Shown here: positions 29,276 through 39,692 of the stretch, in pieces
How positions within the stretch are numbered: position 1 is the first letter of the stretch
Layout: every line of letters starts with the position of its first letter
Origin: Rachicladosporium sp. CCFEE 5018
Lineage: Eukaryota; Ascomycota; Dothideomycetes; Cladosporiales; Cladosporiaceae
Length of the DNA: 64,000 nt
Assembly (NCBI GenBank): GCA_002077045.2
Contig: KZ111144.1
Span: forward strand, 1,473,439 to 1,537,438
Direction of reading: 5' to 3'
Position numbers and translations under genes: made by a program
Notes under the pieces: model-generated
Told to the model about the DNA's origin: nothing
The model's database searches: none
Seen by the model: only the letters and a program-made list of their open reading frames with translations

Positions 29276-32200
29276 GTTGGTAGGCTATGTGTATGATGGA
29301 ACTGAGCATCAGTGTGCAGAGCGGAGAGCAAATTATATTCTCCATCTTCGTAGCTGATTACCTCGTGGACAGGACGAGCCAGGGCTGCTGCTATGATACA
29401 GATGTGAGGGGCATATGCTAGTTCTTTGATCCATCGAGGCTGACGTCTATGTATGCACCGATGCGATGCTGTGTAGCACGTGTACCAACCACCGATTCCC
29501 ATTGACCTCACGTCAAACGTTCCCGTGCATAAAACCTAGGTTGATCTCACACCCGCTCCATCATCGACACCATTGACTTGCGTGCACCGCATGTGACTAG
29601 CGAAGCTGTCCTTGGTCTACGGAATACTTACCTCTAAAGATGCTCCGACTGCAATTCGCCGTCTCTAGTTTTGAGATTGCAGGCGATGCCGCGCGTGTGC
29701 AGGAGGCTTCGACGAAGCTTGCCTTGCGGCGTGGTCGAGCTGCGGGGTGAAGATGTTGGCTTTGATCTGTTTCGGAGCTGGCTCCGTGCGGGATGCAGTG
29801 TGATATACCTTCAAATCAGGCACACTAATGTATACTCAGATCAGGCATTGGAACCTTGTGTTGAGTGCTTACTAACGGGTGGTTCTGGAGCTACGCAGCA
29901 GTAGGCTGCGTGGCTGCCAAGGCTGATCGTGATGGAGTCGCAGAGGACGACCTCGAGGTCGATAGATCATCAGTGCTGAATCGCAGAGCCAGTACTGGAG
30001 CATTGCAAGCGGATTAGCATGCAATAGAGTACTCTAGTCTGTGAAAGTTTGGCCATTGCTTCACGTCGGCTGCGATCTAGATCGTGAGTGATTGCATTGA
30101 GGATGCCGTCGGCTTAGTAGTGGCAGAAATGTGCCTGCAATCGCCATACTTTCCTTTGGCAGCAAAGGTTTGCGATGAAAGTGGAACTTGCATGGTCCAA
30201 ATTCCATGCTTTGCGCGGCGGTGATGTAGCGTGGAGTATGGCAGAAGTCGCCGAAGCATGCCGTTGCAGCTTCGCCAAATTCAGGCCCGAGGTTAGCTGA
30301 AGTCTACTCAAATCTTTGTACTCAGATCTAACACGGACAAAGCTCCTTCAACATGACTCTTACCTGCTCATCGACAACAATAGATGTCATGTAGGGCAGT
30401 GATCGCCAAACACCTGTCCGAGTACTGTCGGCATGTTTCCGCGTGGAGGACTCTCGCCTATTGCGCGCACCGTTACAAAGGAAGCTCGGACGGCGCAAGC
30501 TATTTTGCGCCTCTTATGTAACGTTCACTGAACAGCGCAACGGCGTGGCGGCTGTCGGCGCGGGCAGACCGAGAACCGCGGACTGCATGGGCAGCATGGC
30601 CGCCGATGGTCTCGAGATGTGGACGTTGCAGTCCACATTTCTGAAAGGGAGTGGTACTGTAACGGAAAGCGCACTCGCTCGCCACATCTTGAGCTGAGGT
30701 GGAAAAGGTGGACTGCTGAGATGCATGGTAATCATCGCAGTCGAGGCTTTTGCTGCGTGCACGACACGACCACTTCTTCCGCTCTACCGAAGCAGAGTCT
30801 GCCTGTCGAATTCTTCCAGTGAAGCTGTGCCTCGAGACAAGCTTGCCCAGGCAGCTATTCCCCTCACTTTCGCAATGCAAAGCAATATAGCATGCCCACT
30901 TTGGAGAGGTGAAGTTGCCATGTGGTCTGTCGCCTGCATGCAAGGTTTTCAAAATAGATCACGCTAGCGGTTAAGGTTTTGATGCATATGCTTCCATCGC
31001 ATATCCATCGTTCATCGCTTTCGTCATCCAAAGCTTCGAATCGGGCTGCCATGCCGCCGCACATCACCTCTGCCATGCTACTCTGCATGCTATTGTCACC
31101 CTAGCGCAGCATCCGCAAGTGCCGAGGAGAAGTGCTGCCCACGGCAAGTCGTCCGCCGCACGTCCACCACTGTTGCTGACCGCTCTCGGGGCACCTCGTG
31201 TCTATCGAGGCTGAGCAGAGGCAGAAAGGTGGACACAACCGGGCCTCCCGCCGCCGCTCTGCAGCAGCGTGTCGACTATGCGGCCACTATAGTGTGCCTC
31301 TTGTTCCTGCAGATCTGCAGGTGGCTATGCATAGCATCGTCTCGGCTGACCTGTCTTGGTCGACACATCGGCTCTACTTGAGCAACAGCTGTCAAGCAGG
31401 CCCGCCAGTCCGCGGAACAGCGTCGCAAATCATGCCATCTTCGGCTCGAGTCTACTGTTCCTGGCGAACTGACTAGCGATACCTGCGGTGCCTATTGTGT
31501 ATCGCTGCAATAGATGTCTGCGCGCCATGCTGCCGAATCTGGCCGCCATGCACATGGCCCGCTACTGCCGACCTCGTGGGCCTGTCCTCGCCAAAGTCGG
31601 CAATACAGGGTCTTTGCCATGGCTGCTCTCAGAGCACGCTGCTTATGGTGAGCAGCAGCCCTGTCCACGCGATCACATCGCTCGACTCGGAAGTCCAACA
31701 AGCCTGACTGCACGCAATGCATGTCGATGTCATGATTCCTGGACCCTGCGACACTGTACCACACGCTACCTTAGCCGTTGTGTGATTCCACTGCTGTAGG
31801 TTCTCCCCGTTCATCCACCGTAACGGTTAGCTGGCCGCCGCCCTACCGCCTGGCACGCGACGCTACCTACGCTAAGCATTTCTCTCGCGTCTATTTCGAG
31901 GTACATACTTGACGTCCAGTCGAGCTTTTGTGTATGCATAGGCCTTTCGGTGTCTATACTACCTTCCACTACACATGCGTAGCTGAAATGCTACCGTATT
32001 TGCAGAGAGATACATAGATCTTCAACATCGTCGCCTGTCTTGTCGGCCTGGCATGCACGAAGGAAGGTATCCACACTCGTTACTTTGATAATTGACCATC
32101 ACACTCGCTCATACCAACCACACTGATTTGTGTTCCGAAGCCTCGACCCATACTTGCTGATCAACCACACTCGCTATCAACGACGACTTCCTCCACTTCG

Positions 32201-32370
32201 CTCCCGACACTGACTGTATCGCTGGATATCTTGACAGAGTGATCCTGGGACAACGACATCGGTTATATAACGATAGAGCACTGCACGTTGACGTGACTTG
32301 CGACACTACGATCACCAGTATCACGAGATCTGGAGCGTGATTAAGTGCTCGATCGCTCATCACGACCACA
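29276..32370. other. 3.1-kb region without recognisable gene
   Basis: Lies between COY1 (3' end) and the Upc2-like regulator (5' end). Many short overlapping frames on both strands, none with a known motif or good start context. No tRNA-like T-arm, terminal inverted repeats or tandem array noticed by eye. It may hold long UTRs of the regulator or non-coding transcripts. Present only once in the window, so no internal comparison is possible. Confidence 0.5.
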
Positions 32371-34254
32371 ATGACCGGACAAGGAGCTGGTCCATCGCGG
32401 CGAAGCCACACAAAGTCTCGCAAAGGTTGCAAGACTTGCAAACGAAGACACATACGATGCGATGAGCTCTATCCGCAATGGCATGGACTACTGAGACGAA
32501 CGAGACGAGCGTCCGCTGACTATCATTTAGCCGCAATTGCACGAAGCATCAGGTCCGATGTGACTACATGGAGACCTTTGTCTCCGACGGTGGTAGCCAG
32601 AGCAGTCCCGAACAACCCTCTCTTGTCTTCACACCAGGCACAGAAGCACGCATCGCACACTGGCAGCAGACAGGGGACTTTCCGTACCCTGAACTGCAAG
32701 TTTCCCCAACACCTCCGACACAGCAATATTCGAGATCCGAGCTACGACTGCTGCATCACCTCTCTTCAATATCGAACGATCTGATGTGCACTGGAACGTC
32801 TAACATGACGCCTTGGACGCAAAAGATGCCGAAGTGAGTGCACCGTCAAGCTTATCGAGAAGTCGATCGGAGATCACGGTATGATGGAGAAACAGCACTG
32901 ACAGCATCGCCCCAGGTTTCTAAGCATAGCATCCTCGTATCCGTACGTGATGCACGCGCTACTATCTTTCTCCGCGAATCACCTTGCATGGGTGAACTCT
33001 TCACCTGAAACTCGAAACATCCACATCTACCATGGATCGATTGCATTGCGCGGGCTGCACGAGGCGATCGGGGACTTCTCACAGGCGAACTCGGATGCGA
33101 TTCTGGCGGCGTCGTTACTTATGCTGTGGCAAGCAACGGACTGGTGAGCCGCATCGATGGATGACGATGAGATGACGAGGCTGACAATTTCATTAGGCGA
33201 AGCTGGTCTTCCCTACGATCGGGCGTTCAGTCGGTGAGTCTGGTCCCACGGGCATCTAAGTCGCTTCTCTGACTACCTTTAGGTCCTTGGTGCAATGCAA
33301 GGCTGGGAACAACAGTCCCTATTCGCCGACCTGATTTCCGAGGAAGACCTCACCGCAAATTCCTTCCGGTCACATCGCCGCCGGTCGAGCGCAGACGGCG
33401 CTGCGCGAGCTGCTCTGCTACAGGAGGTTACGCAAGCTCTAGACATTCTGAGAATCTTCATTGCTGGTCATGAGCTAGAGATACACTGGGTCGCCCAGCT
33501 TCAAGACTACGTCCAACGATTACAGGCCTGTGAGCCGGCGCGAACACCAGAAGAGCAATTCAGTCACATGTACATGCTTCGCAAATGGTTGAATTGGGTC
33601 CCTATCTCGCTACTCCGACGACCAGGCGGCAAAGGGCCAGCGATGCTGGCTCTAGCACACTTCTACGCCACAGCCTTAACCCTGGAACCACTCTTCCCCG
33701 ACCTTGGCGCCTCATTTTGCTCGGCTACTGCGCTTCAACCCCTCGAAGCGATCATCAGCGTGACGACAGCGATGTCCTCAACTCCTGGCGTACTCGAAGC
33801 AACGCAGCAGGAGATCGCGACAACGATGCACTTTCCACAGCAAGCGGCGTTCACATATCGACTCCAGGCTCTGCAGAAGCAGCAGACTGTCTCGTACTCT
33901 GAGCCCGGCATGCCATTCTCAGTCCCGCCTACACCGGAGAGCATGTCCTACGGGAACCTCTCCCCAGCTTTCGCACCAGCAACGCCACGTCACTTCGCCT
34001 CGCCTTCGCGCACGAATTCCGGTTCGGCTTCGGGCACGCCCTTCTTGGAGGTACCGGTGTTGGCTAGTCAGCCTGCTGGGTTTGGCTATGGCACGAGCTC
34101 GTGGGGCGCCATGCCCAGTCCAGCCTTCACGCCTACGCATTACACTATGAGCGATGGACAAGGCTACGATACGGGCATTGGAGGATTCAACCTTGGAGCT
34201 GGGCCAAGCGGAAGCGGGTGCGTATTCCCGAGCATGATGAGCGTGCTGGTCTGA
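32371..34254 (+). CDS. Zn2Cys6 transcription factor, Upc2-like, copy 1 (complete)
   Basis: Five exons: 32371-32480, 32531-32833, 32916-33143, 33197-33233, 33283-34254, 549 residues. Intron 1 (50 nt) uses a GC donor (CAATG|GCATGG) with CTGAC branch and TTTAG acceptor; its removal completes a perfect C-x2-C-x6-C-x6-C-x2-C-x6-C cluster from CKTCKRRHIRC to CRNCTKHQVRC, which strongly supports it. Other introns are GT-AG. The pattern 'SRKGCKTCKRRHIRCDE' and the following helical region (YVMHALLSFSANHLAW, then about residues 230-400) resemble fungal regulators of the Upc2/Ecm22 group, which sense sterol and activate ergosterol genes; many members have other roles, so the target is unknown. The C-terminal 150 residues are Ser/Pro/Gly-rich. 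Nuclear DNA-binding protein. Confidence 0.87.
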
Positions 34255-35742
34255 GTGTGAAGAGATGGCTAAGACTGAGGCAGGACACCAAATAACGAGT
34301 GGGCTCAGCATCAGGGAGGCGGATGAGCTGGCCAACAGAGGCGGACGTGGAAAAGCACCGCGCTACGGACCATTGACGCCATGGAGACACCTGGCGGACG
34401 ACACGGCAGAAGCGAGAACTGTGTGGCTGCCTACATATTGACCTTGGACCGCTGTCGCTCTCCAGGAAAACTTGGTCAAGGAGCATCTGTCCAGGGCGAA
34501 GCAACGGCAGCGCAGAACAAGGTGAACATCGAAGGAAGAACATACTTCGAGTCGCGAGATTCTTCGGTACAGATCGAGTCTTTCTCGAAACTCGGGTGGG
34601 CAAACGGACTTGCGTATGGGACGAGGATATCCGTGGCCAATCCGAAAAGTCAGCGATGCAGGATCTACCTCATGCCGCGATATGGGCAGGGAGACGGATT
34701 TGACGAAGTTACGATCAAAAGACGTATACACTGTACAATAGATCAGGCAGCAAAAGTTACGAGTAGTTGGAAACAGCACATTCACGCAGAAGTCTGAAAG
34801 TTCTAGCTTGCGTCTCATCTTACATGCGTGTATCAGAAAGAGGACCTTCTACTTGTCGTCGATAACAGAGAGCAGTCACGGTCCTTGCTTTAGTCTGCCC
34901 TCTGACTGTCGCAGGCATAACACTACAGCGTATTGCTGCTGTGGGCAAGTTCATGTGAACGTGATCTACGATTCAGATGTCAAATAAGCCAGAGATGGGG
35001 ACATGCAATCGTCACTGACTTGACCACAGTTTTTGAAAGTCTCTCCCACAACTCCTGACTCGAGCTTCGGTCCCTAATTAACTCAAGACTTATCTCGAGC
35101 TCTGTAAACTCTGTGTGGTGCGCAAGACTGCTGTTGCAGGGCATACGTGAGCGTGTGGACACCTTAGGACAATACGAGATAGCGTGAAGCCTGTTCCAGT
35201 GATCCATGCGAACGTCTTCATGACCGACGAGATCAAGCTTGCCTGAGGTCACAAAGCTTGGCACAGACTTTCGAGAACCTCCGTATCACGGAGCTGGCCG
35301 TGCGAAGGCAGTCTCTGCTCCAGGTCTTCCATGTTTTGCATGATATGCAGTGCATTGACTGCAACTCAGCAGAGTCTGCTATAGGTAAGAGTAAGAACAC
35401 AGTCCGGAATTCCTTCGCTCTCTGATTACACTATCTGTCCCTGTCTCGTTGCATCGCGTCTCGTTCGCGGAACGTGAGGAAGGGTCGCAACATTAGAAAA
35501 CTTCTCACCACAGCCATTACAGCAACGGTGCCTCTGCCTCCCCCAAACCTGTAACGATATACTCTCTACTAGAAAGGGACTTGCAATATCGAAATCCCTA
35601 CTTCGCATCGGCCTCAGAGGCGGCTACTTGTTGGTGTCTTCGCACTGGACCCAGGGCTCTCACAGACGCGGCAACATAGCGATTCACTACCCTGGACAAG
35701 CCGATACAAGGAGTATCCTCCTCCCACAAATTCAGAGACAAT
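34255..35742. other. Intergenic between regulator and adenine deaminase, copy 1
   Basis: 1.49 kb. Matches 47358-48838 with many substitutions and small indels. The longest open frame (34381-34797) is broken in the other copy, so it is treated as non-coding. Confidence 0.6.
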
Positions 35743-36810
35743 ATGTGTAAGTCAGCGCTACACGGCTTCCTGGCCGATGTACCCAAGTGCGAGCACCACA
35801 TTCACCTTGAGGGGGCGCTTGCACCTTCGCTCTTATTCAGGCTCGCGGCCAAGAACAAGATAGACCTCCCAACCAACGACCCAGCCTTCGCATCCCCCGA
35901 AGCCCTGACAAAACGCTACACAAATTTCGCATCTCTAGATGACTTCCTCGGCTACTACTACATCGGCATGTCCGCCCTCATCACACCCGAAGACTTCGAG
36001 GCTCTGGCGACGGATTACTTCGAGTATGCAGCGAAGGACGCAGTAATGCATGCAGATGTGTTCTTCGATCCACAGGCCCATCTCTCGCGAGGCGTGAGCT
36101 ACGAGACAGTGCTCTCTGGGTTCACAGCTGCGCGAGAGAAGGCGGAGAAGAACCTCAACATCACCTCAACGCTGATCTGCTGTTTCCTCCGCCACCTGCC
36201 CGTGCCTGAAAGCATCGAGACCTTCCACCTCAGCGAAGTGCAAGCATCTTTCGCATCCGGCGCAGTGGCGGGTATTGGCATTGACTCCTCCGAGGTCCCG
36301 TTCCCGCCGCATCTTTTCACGCCTCTGTATGCTGAGGCAGCGAAACTTGGACTTCGCCTCACAGCCCATGCTGGTGAAGAGGCAGGCCCAGAGTACATCG
36401 CCTCCGCGCTCAAAGACCTCCAGGTAACGCGCATCGATCACGGAGTCTCTCTCGCTCGCGATCCTGAGCTCATGGCTCGTGTAGCTGCAGCTGGCACTTT
36501 GCTCACTGTCTGTCCGATGAGCAACGTATTCCTCAAATGCGTCAAATCTGTTGCAGAAGTACCGATCCGAAAATTCCTGGATGCTGGCGTGAAGTTCAGT
36601 CTCAACAGCGACGATCCTGCTTACTTTGGTGGGAACTATATCGGAGCGAATTACTGTGCTGTGCAAGAAGCTTTTGGACTCACAGTGAAGGAGTGGGAGG
36701 GTATTGCTCTTGCGGGCGTACAAGGAAGTTGGTGCAGTGACGTGAGGAGAGAGGAGATGGTACAGAGGGTCGTCCGGTTCGTCGCTCAGCATGCGAGTAG
36801 TACCTCCTAG
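35743..36810 (+). CDS. aah1: Adenine deaminase (AAH1 type), copy 1
   Basis: Single exon, 355 residues, the usual length. Amidohydrolase-fold metal site: HHIHLEG (His19, His21), TAHAGEEAG, RIDHG and NSDDPAYFGG, with the catalytic Glu in AGEE. The N-terminus MCKSALHGFLADVPK and the stretch FFDPQAHLSRGVSYETV place it with fungal adenine deaminases and not true adenosine deaminases. It converts adenine to hypoxanthine in purine salvage, in the cytosol and nucleus. Ten of 355 residues differ from copy 2 (48839-49906), none in the metal site. The codons at the start read ATGTGTAAGTC, which creates a GTAAGT donor-like string absent in copy 2 (ATGTGCAAGTC, same amino acids). No partner gene shares its promoter. 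Confidence 0.92.
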   Translation: MCKSALHGFLADVPKCEHHIHLEGALAPSLLFRLAAKNKIDLPTNDPAFASPEALTKRYTNFASLDDFLGYYYIGMSALITPEDFEALATDYFEYAAKDAVMHADVFFDPQAHLSRGVSYETVLSGFTAAREKAEKNLNITSTLICCFLRHLPVPESIETFHLSEVQASFASGAVAGIGIDSSEVPFPPHLFTPLYAEAAKLGLRLTAHAGEEAGPEYIASALKDLQVTRIDHGVSLARDPELMARVAAAGTLLTVCPMSNVFLKCVKSVAEVPIRKFLDAGVKFSLNSDDPAYFGGNYIGANYCAVQEAFGLTVKEWEGIALAGVQGSWCSDVRREEMVQRVVRFVAQHASSTS

Positions 36811-39692
36811 ACGGAAGATTACCTATGGGTGGAGGCGATCGTCGAGATTACATAGTACAAAACCTACACCATTCCACCAATCTGGAGCTTCTGCTCTCTG
36901 CGACGGGAGCGAAGTACCGAAATGACTATCGGTTGTACTGCATCGGATCACGGTTCATCGAAGCTCTGTCGAGGTCGAGAACGACCTGTCACCCCGAAGC
37001 GCCTTTCTCATCTGTTGAGGAGCTGCGGAAAGACCGGCGTGGTGCAAGTGGAATCAGCATATGACCCTTTCGACTTTTGGAAGCGCAGGGCGATAGGAGT
37101 TGTGGACGGAAAAATTGAGATCGACGTCAGTCCGGCTGCCAGGGCAGACGCGCATGGATGCGCCATGCCACCGCATGCCGCGGCCGCCGCACACTCTGCT
37201 CGAAATCGCTCCAACGTTTGTGCGGTCTATGTGAGGTCTGGGTTCATCGCCAAGATGGTCGTGCTGAGTTGAGTTCAAAATGGTGTCTGCCGGCTCGGAG
37301 GCAGGTTCCGCCTGCTGTCTACAGAACTGCACTGCGTCTGATCCCTGGTTGACGTTTCATGACAGCGGAGTGGATGTCGTTCATGATCCCGACACGACCG
37401 TGCCGTGGAACTTGTGCGTTTACCGAGCTCCACTGGTCGAATTGAACCAGTGCATCCGTGGTCATTCCAGCGCTGGCGATTTCGATGCGTCCTCACCTGC
37501 CCGTATGTTTTGGTGAGTGTATTTCCATCTCACGTTCGACTCTACGCATTGGAGGCGATTTCTAATCAGCAGCAAACTCCAGACCCCTTTGAAACATGAT
37601 CGGCGGTGTCGTAGCAGTTTGATCGACAGCCAAATGTTATGAAATGTCACTAAATTGATCCTCACTGCAACGGTCCGAAGTGCGGTCGGCCTTCGAGAAG
37701 AACGGAGGGCGAACCTTATTACTATTTCCTGCCATTTAGCCTGTACTGCCGAACGTGGCGTAATTCCTTCCGACACAGTGGTTCAGCCTTGTCCGTGTCT
37801 TGCCTTGCCTTGCGTACCACACGTGGCACATATTGCAAGGTCTACGATCCTGGAGCATCGACTCTAACATTCTTTCCTGTATCTGGTTCGATATAGGTGC
37901 AGGTAGACGCCCATCTCGCCTATGGCACTGGCACTCCGGATCAACTCTCTCCAGGAACAAGCTCCGGAGCTGTCCTGCGCGCCGTATTACGTACTGTGCA
38001 ATCGTGCTTGGCATAGACATTGAAGAATTGGAATTATTGAGTGATCTGCGTTTCCATATATCCGGCGACGCACGTGGGCGTTTCAAGGAGAACATGGCCC
38101 GAGTGCATGTGCTGCACTCGATGCTGATCTTTGTCGGGAAGTCCCTTTCTCATCTCTCTACGCAGCCTGTCGGATGCTCGCCTTCTGCTGTGAGACATCG
38201 GCTCGCAAGCTCTTGCCGAGAGCCGGACGGTTTCGTGTGGTGCTGCGACCTGCCTCATCGGGAGAGGCTGAGCATACGATACTCCGTTGAGCGCTGTGAA
38301 GTGAACGAAGACTTTTGGAGTTTTCATTGCGTGATCGGGACTGACCAGCCAGCGCTCAAGTACTCGTAGTCCCTGCGAGGCTGTCGTACTCGCCGATCGC
38401 GCAGTCGTGAGACAGCCAAAGCCACTGCCTCATACGTCAGACAAGTCGGCTAGCGTCACAGGGCTTGTCTGTGGCTTGTCGGCGCAGCGGGTAAGCTTCT
38501 AGACGTGTTCGAGCACTCCGGCACGTTGCGAAGTCAATCTAGATAAGGTTGAGACCGAGCGGCGGCAGGGCAAGTAGGATGCCTGTGCCCTCGAGGATGA
38601 CATGTGCCTCGGCGTGGGCAGCTCGTGGTCGGAGCAAGCATGTTCGGAGCCAGTTGCTGTTTGACAGTCCACAAGTGGCACATCCTGGAAGTCGCACTTC
38701 GGTCAAGCGTCCAGCTTTTCAGGCACGCGTAATAATTGCACATGGCCAGGCGAATGAACACAGGCTGACCCAAATAGTCCCAGGACCTCCGTCACGGATA
38801 GTGGCGAGAGTTGCCGAGCCGGGCGATGTGACCCACCGGCGATCTTTTTCGGGTCAGGGCCCGGCTGTTGACTTCGCGTTGCTTCTCCGCGTAAAATTGG
38901 GTGTGTGGCCAGTAGTCCTTGTGCACGCGGCGATATTCCCAGAGCAGGGGACATGGGCTGTCTGGTGAACCATGCTCGCCATGCAACGTCGCTGGCCATC
39001 CAGTCGGCAGTTCGCAGGTCGCTGCTCGTGTGCCCAGCGCAGCTGAATGGTGACACACCGGTGCATGCCACCCAAGGCCGCCAGCGCGACGACAGGGCAA
39101 CGTTCAGGCTTAATTTGCTGTGCTTGTTGTCGTACGCAGTGGCCATTGACTGATTGGCTCTTCAGGACCTCTCCGTATTTGGTCGCTGCACCGGCCTTGC
39201 AGCCGGTTATGGACAGTGAGTGCCTGCTCCTCCCCTGCGGGAGTCCCTTGCGATCTCTACCACGGACCGCGTGAAGATCTGCAACTCTTCTCCCGCAATA
39301 CCCACTCTGCAACCTCACTTCAATATTGGCAGCATCGCCTGCTTCACTTCATTCGTGTTGTTGTTCACTTGACCTTCGGTTTGGCGGTTCGCTCCTTCTA
39401 TCGACAACGCTACAACTTTAGCTCCAGCGCGACTACCGAATGCGGATAACCACAATCTCTTGACATTGGATTGAACATGTCGACAACACCCCGATCTTGA
39501 CCTTCCATATCATTCCATCGACTTTCTCCAAACGCAGATCTACCGATTACAGCGCGATCACAGCTGTGCTCAACGAAGGGTCAGATTTGATCGTTGCCTG
39601 CTATCGTCAATGGTGTAGTCTGGACAACAGAAAAAGCCCCGGCTCGCCTCCGCCAGACTTGCTACTCGCACAATTACGACGTCACGGACAGC
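36811..39692. other. Long conserved non-coding leader of the Zn2Cys6 gene, copy 1
   Basis: 2.9 kb without a supportable gene. It aligns throughout to 49907-52768. Open frames here, such as 37800-38369, are broken by one-base indels in the other copy, so they are not coding. Probably the long promoter and 5' UTR of the regulator at 39693; part of it (about 38480-39300) is strikingly well kept. Confidence 0.6.

Noticed and set aside
34381..34797. 138-codon frame downstream of the Upc2-like regulator
   Set aside because: Only a shortened version with changed start remains in copy 2 (47624-47899); treated as 3' flank.
37800..38369. 189-codon plus-strand frame between AAH1 and the Zn2Cys6 gene
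   Set aside because: A one-base change in a T run shifts the frame in copy 2 (50914-51375) and the remaining protein is unrelated, so no constraint on the frame.
38905..39153. 82-codon frame kept in both copies
   Set aside because: The surrounding DNA is equally well kept, a nearby 8-bp indel ignores codon phase, and the sequence shows no protein-like features.
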